Below, piece by piece: positions 1 to 7,905 of a stretch of 63,646 bases of DNA (within the stretch, counting starts at the first letter, position 1; each line of letters begins with the position of its first letter). The translations under genes were made by a program, and so were the position numbers. The notes under the pieces are model-generated. The model was not told the origin of the DNA, searched no databases, and worked only from the letters and a program-made list of their open reading frames with translations. The DNA comes from Brachyspira murdochii (GTDB taxonomy: Bacteria; Spirochaetota; JAAYUW01), in contig DYJT01000006.1 in the NCBI GenBank assembly GCA_020722965.1, positions 4,265-67,910 on the forward strand. Reading direction: 5' to 3'.

Positions 1-420
1 AATGATCTTTTGACCTTCTGCTTTGGGATAAATGCGAATATCTCTTTTCTTATCTCTAAATCTCACAATTTTAAATTAAAAATTTTTCTTGATTATATTG
101 AAGAAAACGCAATAAGTGCCTTTTCCGTAATAGACTATATAAATGAATTAAATTATACCTCCTCATATTCAAATTTTGAAAAACACCCTACAAGGGCTGG
201 TTTAGGAATAGAATATAACGGAAAATTTGGAAATAATCTTTCTATTATTTTTGCATCATATTTTTATTATAACATTAGCTTAGAAACATTTGTTGTTAAT
301 TTGAATTCAAAAATATCCTTCTATTATTTTTATCTTGACTTCAATTATTTCCCATTCTACTACCCTGTTCTTGATATAAACGATTTAAGTCTTTCTTTTG
401 GACTTAATTTTTCATTTTAG
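1..420 (+). CDS. C-terminal fragment of an outer-membrane beta-barrel protein
   Basis: The reading frame is open to the left edge, so this is the 3' part of a longer gene. About 140 residues are visible. They show alternating hydrophobic/aromatic strands (many Phe/Tyr) separated by short polar turns, and the protein ends in an aromatic Phe within a last strand of the type seen in outer-membrane porin-like barrels. The C-terminal Phe and strand alternation are what I see; outer-membrane location is inferred from that pattern. No family can be named without the missing N-terminus. It ends 11 bp before aroE on the same strand, so the two may be co-transcribed. Confidence 0.5.
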   Translation, partial: NDLLTFCFGINANISFLISKSHNFKLKIFLDYIEENAISAFSVIDYINELNYTSSYSNFEKHPTRAGLGIEYNGKFGNNLSIIFASYFYYNISLETFVVNLNSKISFYYFYLDFNYFPFYYPVLDINDLSLSFGLNFSF

Positions 421-431
421 CTAAATGTAAA

Positions 432-1322
432 ATGTACTGTGTTTTTGGCGAACCTATTGAACATTCACTTTCTACAAAATTAATCGAAACCACTTTAAAT
501 ATTAGGACATCAAAATTATCATTAGATAGCTCAATAACTAAAAATCAGTTCATTGAACTCTTAAGGAAAAATAATATTAAGTTTGGCAACGTTACATATC
601 CATATAAAAAACTTATATATGATTTTTCTGATTTAACAATTTTCCCATCTATTATATTGAAATCTATCAATACATTTGTTTTCGATGGGAATAAAATTAT
701 TTCCACAAATACGGATGGTGAAGGGTTCTTTATTTCACTACTTCTTTATCATAAAAAAATCTATAATTTTCTTTTGAATAACAGGAATTTTTTAATAGCC
801 GGATCTGGTGCAACGGCAAATTCGATAGCATTTTCTGCCAAATTCAGGGGGATTAAGACATTTTATATTTCTAGAAGATCAAAAATAGACCAATCCAACT
901 TTAATTTAAATAATTTAAATATTAATCCGATTTTTATCTCTTACAAATCGGCAATTAATTTTATTAAAAAAGAAAAACCTATAATAATGTCAACTCTTCC
1001 TTTTTCTGTTTTAAGCATTATTGATAAAGACATTAATCTAATTTCTACTAAAGAGAAGTTAGAAATAGATCAAGATATCAAAGATTTTTTTCATATCGCA
1101 AAGAGCTTAAATATCCCAATCTTTGATGCAAATTATAAAGATTATATTGAAATTCAAAAACAATACAAAAGTCTTGTTTTACCTGAAAATCTTTTCTATG
1201 GGATAGAACAACTGATAGGTCAGGGCTTGCTATCTGTTTATTTTTTTAGTAAAAAAAACTTTCTAGATGAAAATAAATTTTATTCGATAAAAAATAGATT
1301 ACTTCAAACAAATATATTTTAA
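432..1322 (+). CDS. aroE: Shikimate dehydrogenase (divergent AroE)
   Basis: NADP-dependent reduction of 3-dehydroshikimate to shikimate in aromatic amino-acid synthesis, cytoplasmic. The N-terminal substrate domain carries GEPIEHSLS (residues 6-14), NVTYPYK (53-59, catalytic Lys59) and NTDGEGF (93-99, catalytic Asp95). A Rossmann GSGATA loop lies near 124-129, followed by a short SRR segment typical of NADP binding. Length (296 aa) is slightly above the usual 270-290. The sequence between motifs is highly diverged and Lys/Ile/Asn-rich, in keeping with the A+T-rich genome. There is no clear ribosome-binding site before the ATG, so expression may depend on coupling to the barrel gene 11 bp upstream. 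The catalytic motifs are intact, so activity is expected. Confidence 0.85.
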   Translation: MYCVFGEPIEHSLSTKLIETTLNIRTSKLSLDSSITKNQFIELLRKNNIKFGNVTYPYKKLIYDFSDLTIFPSIILKSINTFVFDGNKIISTNTDGEGFFISLLLYHKKIYNFLLNNRNFLIAGSGATANSIAFSAKFRGIKTFYISRRSKIDQSNFNLNNLNINPIFISYKSAINFIKKEKPIIMSTLPFSVLSIIDKDINLISTKEKLEIDQDIKDFFHIAKSLNIPIFDANYKDYIEIQKQYKSLVLPENLFYGIEQLIGQGLLSVYFFSKKNFLDENKFYSIKNRLLQTNIF

Positions 1323-1330
1323 TCGTATAT

Positions 1331-1400
1331 ATTTCAAACAATTCATTTCAAACAATTCATTTCAAACAATTCATTTCAAACAATTCATTTCAAACAATTC
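1331..1400. repeat. Five perfect 14-bp tandem repeats
   Basis: Five exact head-to-tail copies of ATTTCAAACAATTC fill the spacer right after the aroE stop. The unit resembles the last coding bases of aroE (ACTTCAAACAAATA), as if the gene end had been copied outward. There are no spacers between units, so this is not a CRISPR array. Confidence 0.95.
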
Positions 1401-1418
1401 ATTTTAACCAAATAGGAG

Positions 1419-2123
1419 TTAAAAACTAAGATAAAGATTTACATTAGTCAAAAGGAGATTGACATCGAAATCTTTGAATATAAGGTTTATTATTGATGGG
1501 TAATAGATCTTCTCCCATTTTTTATATTTATTGTAATATACTTTTAATTGTATAGTCTGACTTCTTACCTCTGCTTTTTCAATTTGGAAATCTTTGATAG
1601 AAAAAACAATATCCTCTATTTCAATCTCGCCATTTTTTATATTTTGTAATTGATTACCCTTTAACATTAATAAAATTAAAAAGAAATTTTTTTCAATATA
1701 TGAAAAAATTGATTTCGGAATATTAAGACTCTCAGAAGAAATATTATATTTTAACTTCGATACTAAATCTTCAAAATATCCCTGATGAGATTCGAAGCTA
1801 TATTGGAGATCGAAAACATTAACAAAATTCGTTCCTAATTGTGTTTTACCATCTAGTTGAATTAAATCAAAAAATATAATCTTACCGGAAATTAAAAATA
1901 GAGGTAAATTTCCCTGTTTACTCTTAATAGTTAAAAAGCCTTTTCTAATATCAATTTTATTTAAATACAAAAATGCAATAAGAGGGTACTTATCAATATA
2001 TTGAATTATCTCTTTCTCACTTTTATATTTTCTGCTGAAAACAAAACCAGTACAACTTTCAAGGAGAAAAAAAAGGATAAAAATAGAAAATAAAACTAAA
2101 AATAAAGATAACTTTTTTCTCAT
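1419..2123 (-). CDS. Putative lipoprotein, unknown function
   Basis: 234 aa. The N-terminus is a basic start followed by a long hydrophobic stretch and a lipobox-like LESC around residues 21-24, so a secreted lipid-anchored protein is likely. The rest has no motif I recognise; it is rich in Lys, Ile and Phe and alternates short hydrophobic strands, suggesting a beta-rich fold. The ATG directly abuts the TAG stop of the upstream lipoprotein gene, so the two are almost certainly one transcript and may be translationally coupled. Confidence 0.6.
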   Translation of the reverse strand: MRKKLSLFLVLFSIFILFFLLESCTGFVFSRKYKSEKEIIQYIDKYPLIAFLYLNKIDIRKGFLTIKSKQGNLPLFLISGKIIFFDLIQLDGKTQLGTNFVNVFDLQYSFESHQGYFEDLVSKLKYNISSESLNIPKSIFSYIEKNFFLILLMLKGNQLQNIKNGEIEIEDIVFSIKDFQIEKAEVRSQTIQLKVYYNKYKKWEKIYYPSIINLIFKDFDVNLLLTNVNLYLSF

Positions 2124-2600
2124 CTAATTTTTACCTTCGGCTCCTTGAATTGATATTAAGGCATCCTGGTAAGCAGGATTTGATAAAATAAACTGATCTA
2201 TAGCATCTTTATTCTCGTTAGCATAATTTTCATATTGATCTTGTGTAATAGCAAAATATGGAAAAAATGATTGTTTTAACTCCTCAATCTTGACCTTTTG
2301 CTCTTCTGTAAATGATTCCAATAGATTGTAGCCTTGATTATCAAGCTCTTTTCTCCATAAGACCATTATTGTGCAAAAATCTTTTACATTATTGATGGTG
2401 CCAATCCCTTTCAATTTAAGCTTTTCTGCTTCCCAATCTATCTCGGTACCATTTGAACCGATGACTATATCTATTGAATCATCTTCTTGAAGTTGATATT
2501 CCTCTTCTGCTGAATTTTTTTTCGAACATGAAAATAAAAAAATTATGGAAGAGGTTAAGATTAAAAAAATAATAAAAATTATAAATACCTTTACCTTCAT
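2124..2600 (-). CDS. Putative lipoprotein, unknown function
   Basis: 158 aa with a hydrophobic signal segment and a lipobox FSCS (Cys25), followed by an acidic Glu/Asp-rich linker typical of exported spirochaetal lipoproteins. The mature part is predicted mostly helical (residues ~60-150) and has no recognisable catalytic motif. It is the first gene of a two-gene lipoprotein unit; its TAG stop touches the ATG of the next gene. It shows that TAG is used as an ordinary stop in this genome, which matters for the split chemoreceptor near 37.3 kb. Confidence 0.6.
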   Translation of the reverse strand: MKVKVFIIFIIFLILTSSIIFLFSCSKKNSAEEEYQLQEDDSIDIVIGSNGTEIDWEAEKLKLKGIGTINNVKDFCTIMVLWRKELDNQGYNLLESFTEEQKVKIEELKQSFFPYFAITQDQYENYANENKDAIDQFILSNPAYQDALISIQGAEGKN

Positions 2601-2698
2601 AAAAAGACCTCTATTTATTACAATCGAATTTTGTATTAAATTTTTTTTTTGTAAAATATAAAATCTAATCTATATTAATTATATGGAGAAACATTCAT

Positions 2699-3232
2699 AT
2701 GAGATATTCGTTATTGAGATGGTTTAAAAAAATCTTTTCCAGCTATTCAGAAAAGACAATGCATCTTTATAAAATATTCCTTTTTAAGATAGATGTTTAT
2801 CTTTTAAATAGGAGAAAAAACAAAAGTTTTAAACAGATTGGCAAGATTTTTTATATCGAACTTTTAAAACACAAAGAAATAGATCAGATACTTGAAACAA
2901 TTCAACCAATACTCTCTTTAATAGATAAAATAGACAAAAAAATCGATGATATACACCTTAAGATTTTTAAAATTGCTACAAATGAAAATATTCCAAAAGA
3001 AGAGGTCGAAAAAATTGACCAATTTATATTAAATGCCGATATAAGAAGCAAAGATCCTATCTTTGATGAGAACGAAGAATTAGATGATGATGAGATTGAT
3101 GATCTTACTGAAAACGATTTAAGTTTGAGTGACAATATAGAAAAAGATTTAAACGATCAAACAATGCTAACTAAGGATTCATTTACAAAAAATAGAAAGA
3201 AAAAAACAAAAAAACTTAAATCAAAGAAATAA
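2699..3232 (+). CDS. Hypothetical protein with acidic linker and Lys-rich tail
   Basis: 177 aa, no family recognised. Residues 1-60 are basic and helical. Residues ~60-110 form an amphipathic helix or short coiled coil (repeated Ile/Leu with Asp/Lys). Residues ~120-155 are very acidic (EELDDDEIDD), and the last 20 residues are almost all Lys/Arg/Thr. There is no signal peptide. The basic tail after an acidic spacer suggests binding to nucleic acid, ribosome or membrane, but that is only inference. It is convergent with the M42 peptidase gene, with one base between the two stop codons. Confidence 0.5.
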   Translation: MRYSLLRWFKKIFSSYSEKTMHLYKIFLFKIDVYLLNRRKNKSFKQIGKIFYIELLKHKEIDQILETIQPILSLIDKIDKKIDDIHLKIFKIATNENIPKEEVEKIDQFILNADIRSKDPIFDENEELDDDEIDDLTENDLSLSDNIEKDLNDQTMLTKDSFTKNRKKKTKKLKSKK

Positions 3233-3233
3233 T

Positions 3234-4316
3234 TTATTTAACTTCTTCTATCTGTTGCTCAATAATTGAAGCCAAAAGTTTTGCGGTATTATATAGACCA
3301 ACTTCATGAGTCCTTTCATAGCCATGAGAAGCAGAAACACCAACCCCAAAAAGAGCGACTTTAATATCCTGCCCGGATCTTAATGCTACTGAACCATCCG
3401 ACCCATAATAGGGGAAAACATCCTTTTTATACTTTATATCATTTTTTTTACATAGATCTTCAAGCTTTTTTGTTAAAAGATAGTTATATGGACCAGAAGA
3501 ATCCTTTGGACAAATTGATACAGAAAATTCATCGCCGCTAACCCCGGTTCCTACTACACCCATATCAACTATAAACAGATCCTCTATTTCTGGTAAACTC
3601 GCTATTCCTTGTCCGGTTTCTTCGGTTATATTGAAGTAAAAATATATTGGCCTTAAAAAAACCAATTTGTTTTCTTCACTAGTCTTGCTTAAAATTTCTG
3701 CAATTGATAAGAATATAGCAGCAGAAGCCTTATCATCTAAAAACCTTGTCTTAACATAACCATTGATATATTTGAATTTAGGATTTAAAAATATAAAATC
3801 CCCAATTTGAATATGCGAATCTATCTTATCCTCTTCGGTAAAAATATGATCGAGTCTAACATATAATTCATCGTATTTGGGTATCAATTCATCTAATTTT
3901 CTATTTACATGGGCTGCTGGATTTTCAGGTAGAATAGTTCCATAATATATATTACCATCACTTGCGTTTATGCTGACATAATCTCCGACACAATAAATTG
4001 GTGGAATCCCACCGATAGGAGTTGCTTTTATTGAATCTTTTGATACCGATTTAACCATCAATCCTAAAGTGTCCACATGGGCGGCAAAGCAGATCCCTTT
4101 TGTTTTAAAAGATTCATTAAATTTATTACCGAAACTATATATAATCGAACCTTTATTTGTCTTAATTGCATCTATCTTATTTTTACTGGCAAAATCCATT
4201 AAATAATCTGATATAAGTTCGGTATAACCGGTAGGAGATGGTATTGATATTATTTTTTCAAGGTTTTCTATAATTTTTTTAGTATCTATTTTATCGTGAA
4301 TTTTCTTAGTATCCAT
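3234..4316 (-). CDS. M42-family metallo-aminopeptidase
   Basis: Cytoplasmic di-metal peptidase that trims peptides, often as a large tetrahedral particle. M42 metal and catalytic residues are visible: His80 and Asp82 in AAHVDT, bridging Asp194 in FLDDKASA, catalytic/metal Glu232-Glu233 in TEETGQG, Asp251 in VDMG and the C-terminal SHGYERTHE histidines near 329-334. Length (360 aa) matches the family (330-370). The region between 130 and 185 is the usual lid/oligomerisation domain. It is a stand-alone gene on the minus strand. Family assignment is firm; substrate preference (glutamyl-, leucyl- or broad) cannot be read from sequence. Confidence 0.88.
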   Translation of the reverse strand: MDTKKIHDKIDTKKIIENLEKIISIPSPTGYTELISDYLMDFASKNKIDAIKTNKGSIIYSFGNKFNESFKTKGICFAAHVDTLGLMVKSVSKDSIKATPIGGIPPIYCVGDYVSINASDGNIYYGTILPENPAAHVNRKLDELIPKYDELYVRLDHIFTEEDKIDSHIQIGDFIFLNPKFKYINGYVKTRFLDDKASAAIFLSIAEILSKTSEENKLVFLRPIYFYFNITEETGQGIASLPEIEDLFIVDMGVVGTGVSGDEFSVSICPKDSSGPYNYLLTKKLEDLCKKNDIKYKKDVFPYYGSDGSVALRSGQDIKVALFGVGVSASHGYERTHEVGLYNTAKLLASIIEQQIEEVK

Positions 4317-4404
4317 AAGACAAACCTTTTGTAATTTTATTACTTCTGTTATTTTATTTAAAAAAGATATAAATTATCATTTTCTATCTTTTATTAAAAG
4401 AAAT

Positions 4405-4440
4405 TTATTAAATATCTTTAAAAATATCTTAAATATCAAC
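4405..4440. repeat. Degenerate AATATCTT repeats at the end of ctfB
   Basis: About three degenerate copies of a 9-12 bp unit (AAATATCTTN on the plus strand) run across and beyond the stop codon of the CoA-transferase B gene. The unit matches that gene's last codons (GATATTTAA on its strand). Same pattern as elsewhere in the window. Confidence 0.6.
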
Positions 4441-5088
4441 TTCCTTACAATTTGGTGAAACGATGATATCTGCTGGGGTATTTTTAATAATAAAATCAAC
4501 ATCATATCCCTTAAAATATTCCTGTAAAACAAATTTATCGTTTTCTATCGTAAAAAATCCGACGTCTGTAACCACATAATCAACCTCTGCTTTAGCGGTA
4601 AGAGGTAAAATACAACTTCTAACTAACTTACAGACTCCCTTATCAAAATGCAATGTTGCGGCTATAACTTTCTTGGCTCCAACAGTTAAATCCATTGCAC
4701 CACCCATACCCGGGATAAGTTTGCCTGGCACTTTATAATTAGCTAAATTACCTTTTTGATCGACCTGTAAAACCCCTAACACCGTATAATCAAGATGCCC
4801 TCCTCTAATTATACCAAAACTCGTGCATGAATCGAAGAATACACCCCCTGTTAAAATTGTTACTGGCATACCCCCGGCATTTACAAGATCATAATCCTCT
4901 TTTCCGCTTTCTGGAGCTGGACCTAAGCCTAAAAACCCATTTTCAGAATGTAAGGTAATTGTAACACCTTTCGGAATATAATTGCCAACCTCTGTTGGTA
5001 ACCCAATACCAAGATTTACTATATCTCCATTCTTAAAAAATCTTGCTATTCTTTTAGCTATTTTAGATTTATCTGGTGTATATTCCAT
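4429..5088 (-). CDS. ctfB: 3-oxoacid/acetoacetate CoA-transferase, subunit B
   Basis: 219 aa. It moves CoA between acetoacetate or another 3-oxoacid and acetate, butyrate or succinate via a glutamyl-CoA thioester. The catalytic SENG motif (HSENGFLGLGP) is near residues 48-58, and the class I signatures GIGLPTEVGNY and GGAMDLTVGAKK are intact. It pairs with the A subunit immediately upstream (61 bp apart), the normal two-gene arrangement. The start ATG is preceded by AAAAGGGG. Which acid is used is not determinable; equivalent names are atoA and scoB. In a fermentative anaerobe it likely serves short-chain acid metabolism or ATP recovery. Confidence 0.9.
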   Translation of the reverse strand: MEYTPDKSKIAKRIARFFKNGDIVNLGIGLPTEVGNYIPKGVTITLHSENGFLGLGPAPESGKEDYDLVNAGGMPVTILTGGVFFDSCTSFGIIRGGHLDYTVLGVLQVDQKGNLANYKVPGKLIPGMGGAMDLTVGAKKVIAATLHFDKGVCKLVRSCILPLTAKAEVDYVVTDVGFFTIENDKFVLQEYFKGYDVDFIIKNTPADIIVSPNCKEVDI

Positions 5089-5149
5089 AATATCCCCTTT
5101 TCAATATTTATATAAGTTATTTTAATTTTAAATTATTTTGATTATTGCT

Positions 5150-5833
5150 TTAAATTTTCTTTTCATTTAATACTAGAATGGAAGTAAATATGAAAGGAGT
5201 AACAATTTCATCTGGATTTAATTGACCAATTTCCACAATTTCATCTACTTCTACAATAACAACTTTAGCAGCTGTTGCCATTATCGGATTGAAATTTCTT
5301 GCAGATTTTGAGTAAATAAGATTCCCTGCTTTATCTGCCTTTTTCGCCTTTAATAAAGCGAAATCTGCCGATAATGGTAATTCTAAAAGGTATTTCTTTC
5401 CATTAACCTCTATTACCTGTTTACCATTTTCAACTTCAGTACCTACCCCTGTTGGAGTTAAAAAACCTCCGATACCAAAACCTGCACATCTTATTCTTTC
5501 GGCTAAAGTACCTTGTGGTACAAGTTCTACTTCTGTTTCTCCAGAATTCATCTGTCTGCCTGTTTCTCTATTTGTTCCAATATGAGAAGCAATAATTTTC
5601 TTAAATCTTTTATCTACAACCAAAGGAGCGACACCATTCACAAGATTCTTTTCTGGATTGTAAATAGCAGTATCGTTACAAATTAATGTCAAATTTCTAG
5701 TCCCCTGTTTGTCTAAAGCATTTATAAGAGCTAAGGGTGTACCACAACCCAAGAATCCCCCAACCATTATAGTTGAACCATCTTTTATCTGTTTTACGGC
5801 TTCTTCAGCTTTTAAAATGAGTTTTTCTACCAT
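5150..5833 (-). CDS. ctfA: 3-oxoacid/acetoacetate CoA-transferase, subunit A
   Basis: 227 aa. It is the CoA-binding partner of the B subunit. It shows the subunit-A signature GSTIMVGGFLGCGTP near residues 18-33, the GTLAERIRCAGFGIGGFLTPTG block (~108-129) and a PLSADFALLKAKKAD block. Full length for the family (215-235 aa). It is the first gene of the ctfAB pair, with no other gene in the unit. Also nameable as atoD or scoA. The pairing of A then B on the same strand is strong support for both calls. Confidence 0.9.
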   Translation of the reverse strand: MVEKLILKAEEAVKQIKDGSTIMVGGFLGCGTPLALINALDKQGTRNLTLICNDTAIYNPEKNLVNGVAPLVVDKRFKKIIASHIGTNRETGRQMNSGETEVELVPQGTLAERIRCAGFGIGGFLTPTGVGTEVENGKQVIEVNGKKYLLELPLSADFALLKAKKADKAGNLIYSKSARNFNPIMATAAKVVIVEVDEIVEIGQLNPDEIVTPFIFTSILVLNEKKI

Positions 5834-5905
5834 CGTCCCCTCCGAAAGAATTATTGATTATAATCTTTTATCAATTTAATAATTCATTTTATTTATTCTT
5901 TGTCA

Positions 5906-5923
5906 AATCATTTTAATCATTTT
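5906..5923. repeat. Two 9-bp tandem repeats at queD stop
   Basis: AATCATTTT occurs twice in direct succession across the end of queD, copying its last two codons plus stop (on the minus strand AAAATGATT). Confidence 0.6.
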
Positions 5924-6284
5924 CATAATACTCTGCATATTGCTCATCAGTTTCCCAAATTCTCACTTTTTCTAATGTTAGATCTTTTTCTAATCTTTTT
6001 TTTAATTCTAAAAATATATATAAAGCGATATTTTCACTTGTTGGATTATTAATTTTGAAAAAATCGATTTCATTTATAAGATGATGATCGATTTTAATTA
6101 GAATTTCCTTCAATAATGCTTTTAATAGAGCGAAATCTACAACCATACCTTCTTTATTTAATTTTCCAGAGTTTATCTTAACCTCTATTAAATAATTATG
6201 ACCATGTAAATTTTCGCATTTGCCTTTATATTCCCTTAGAAAATGCGCGGATGAAATCTTGCTTTTTACTACAACACTGAACAT
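5913..6284 (-). CDS. queD: 6-carboxytetrahydropterin synthase (QueD/PTPS family)
   Basis: 123 aa, the normal length. Converts dihydroneopterin triphosphate to 6-carboxy-tetrahydropterin, the second step in queuosine/7-deazaguanine synthesis. Zinc ligands are His14 (SAHFL), His27 and His29 (LHGHN). The catalytic Cys is Cys23 (KCENLHGH), the catalytic DHH is at 66-68, and PTSEN at 81-85 carries the pterin-binding Glu. The ATG is preceded by a GGAGGT-like site. No other queuosine gene or preQ1 riboswitch lies next to it, so the pathway role is inferred from the family. A eukaryote-type PTPS role in biopterin synthesis is less likely. Confidence 0.9.
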   Translation of the reverse strand: MFSVVVKSKISSAHFLREYKGKCENLHGHNYLIEVKINSGKLNKEGMVVDFALLKALLKEILIKIDHHLINEIDFFKINNPTSENIALYIFLELKKRLEKDLTLEKVRIWETDEQYAEYYEND

Positions 6285-6413
6285 AATACCTCCATTTATT
6301 TAACTTATAATTGTTTGTAAAATTTTTGAAAGTATTTAATATTTAATTAAGAACAAAAATAAATTTTTTCTTAAAATTAATAAAAAAAATATAGATAAAA
6401 TTAAATAAACAAT

Positions 6414-7235
6414 ATGGAAAAAACAGAAGATATTTTTAATCAGATTTATAGCGCTGCCGAGATAATAAAAAAGAGTAAATATCTAATTGCCTTTACAGGT
6501 GCTGGTATTTCCGTTGAAAGTGGGATACCTACATTCAGGGGTAAAGGTGGTATTTATGAAAAGGTCTCATCAACAATATTCGATTTAAACTTCTTTTATT
6601 CACAAAATAAAAGAGCCTGGTATTTATTATTAAAATTCATATTTCTACCTCTTTTGAGATCAGAACCAAACGACGCTCATAAGGTTTTAGCAAAATTCGA
6701 AAGCGATGGATTTATTAAGGCAACGATAACACAAAACATAGATACCCTTCATGAAAAAGCTGGAACTGTTAATTTGTATAAGTTTCATGGCACATCTGAT
6801 AAGTTTAGCTGCATTAATTGTGCAGAAAAATACAGACTGGATGACTTATTCACCTTAAAACAGATTGATGAAATTAAAAAAGATAAGGTCGAAAATGATA
6901 TTGATCCATTTATTTTTGAATCTTTTAATGCTCCTAAATGCAAAAATTGTGGTTCTATAATCAAACCTCAATTAGTATTTTTTAAAGAAGGAATTCCAGA
7001 AGATATATTAAATCAAAGCTTTTATCATGCGCAAAATTCAGATTGCATTTTAATTATTGGTACATCGGGTGTTGTTTATCCAGCAGCCGTAATACCTCAA
7101 ATAGTTCATAGAAATAAAGGGAAGATTATAGAAATTAATCCTGAACCTACCGAATACACCTATAGTATAACAGATATCTTTATTCAGGGTTCGGCTTCCT
7201 GGGTTTTAAAAGAAATCGTAAAAAAAGTGTATTAA
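6414..7235 (+). CDS. cobB: NAD-dependent protein deacylase (sirtuin)
   Basis: 273 aa Sir2 enzyme that removes acetyl or acyl groups from lysines using NAD+. Key motifs: GAGISVESGIPTFRG (29-43), TQNIDTLHEKAG (106-117), catalytic His125 in FHG, structural zinc Cys133/Cys136 and Cys176/Cys179, and the IIGTSGVVYPA nucleotide loop near 205-215. A ~30-residue insertion sits between the two zinc Cys pairs. It stands alone on the plus strand and lacks the Ala-Tyr-Arg desuccinylase signature, so deacetylation is the best guess. Its 3' end appears to have been tandemly copied into the following spacer. Confidence 0.92.
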   Translation: MEKTEDIFNQIYSAAEIIKKSKYLIAFTGAGISVESGIPTFRGKGGIYEKVSSTIFDLNFFYSQNKRAWYLLLKFIFLPLLRSEPNDAHKVLAKFESDGFIKATITQNIDTLHEKAGTVNLYKFHGTSDKFSCINCAEKYRLDDLFTLKQIDEIKKDKVENDIDPFIFESFNAPKCKNCGSIIKPQLVFFKEGIPEDILNQSFYHAQNSDCILIIGTSGVVYPAAVIPQIVHRNKGKIIEINPEPTEYTYSITDIFIQGSASWVLKEIVKKVY

Positions 7236-7365
7236 ATTTTTTGGGAATATTTATTGTCGAATTTTTAATTTTTAAAGAAATCTCGAAAAAATTGTATTAA
7301 TTTTTTTTAACATTTCTTGGCAATTTTTAGTTTTAAAATAAATCTTAAAAAAAGTACTTAAAGAT
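7200..7365. repeat. Three degenerate copies of the sirtuin 3' end (period 62-65 bp)
   Basis: The last ~35 coding bases of the sirtuin gene plus the first ~30 bp downstream recur twice, imperfectly. Aligned landmarks are GAAATC at 7212, GAAATC at 7277 and TAAATC at 7339, each followed by an A-run and GT/TTGTATTAA-like sequence. The copies fill the whole 130-bp space to the next gene. Confidence 0.7.
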
Positions 7366-7366
7366 A

Positions 7367-7831
7367 TTAATCTATTTTAAGCTCTAAAACATTTACTATC
7401 TTTTCTGGATCGAGCCTATATGGTGAACCTTTTCCCTGGAAGAAACCATGTTCTTTTATAAGGTGGATGGTCAGATCACTATATACCAATTCCTCATTTA
7501 ATCTTTTATTTCTTACTATAATTTCGCTTTTTTGAAAAACCCCTTTATCACCATAAGGGCAGGGGAGTTTACCCCTAAAGGTCTCTACCTTAATTTCAAA
7601 ATTCTCTTTATATGAAATAATTTCCCCTAACCCAGCGAGCCCTGCTTCCTTAAATTCTAATAAAGCATCTGCTATCTTCTCTTTTGTTATTCCAATTCTA
7701 TTCAAAGTATCAGAATCTTCCAGGAGAATGTCTATAAGATTTCTTTTATCATTTCCTAAAAATCCATCTTTGACAATAACACCTTCTCCCATCTTTTCCT
7801 GTATCTTCTTAAAAAAGATATCTTGTTTCAT
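7367..7831 (-). CDS. Conserved-looking hypothetical protein downstream of nqr
   Basis: 154 aa, soluble, no signal peptide or membrane segment. Residues 1-75 are helical. Residues ~88-105 hold LPCPYGDKGVFQKSE, and the C-terminal region has a IKEHGFFQGKGSPYRLDP segment that looks conserved (dense in Gly, Pro and His). I do not recognise the family. It is the last gene of the minus-strand nqr run, 69 bp below nqrF, so co-expression is likely. Metal binding by the single Cys plus His residues is possible but unsupported. Confidence 0.55.
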   Translation of the reverse strand: MKQDIFFKKIQEKMGEGVIVKDGFLGNDKRNLIDILLEDSDTLNRIGITKEKIADALLEFKEAGLAGLGEIISYKENFEIKVETFRGKLPCPYGDKGVFQKSEIIVRNKRLNEELVYSDLTIHLIKEHGFFQGKGSPYRLDPEKIVNVLELKID

Positions 7832-7844
7832 CCTTAAATCCTTT

Positions 7845-7905
7845 TTAATTTTTATATAAATTTATTTTTTATGTAAATTAATTTTTTGTACTAATTTTTT
7901 TTATG
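7845..7905. repeat. About four 16-17 bp degenerate repeats after nqrF
   Basis: The last codons and stop of nqrF (minus strand AAATTTGCATAAAAAA) are followed by three imperfect copies (AATTAGTACAAAAAATT, AATTTACATAAAAAAT, AAATTTATATAAAAATT) reaching the ribosome-binding site of the next gene. Confidence 0.65.

Noticed and set aside
1331-1400. Possible CRISPR array
   Set aside because: The 14-bp units are contiguous with no spacers and no cas genes are near.
6285-6413. preQ1 riboswitch before queD
   Set aside because: No C-rich pseudoknot core or conserved preQ1 motif is present.
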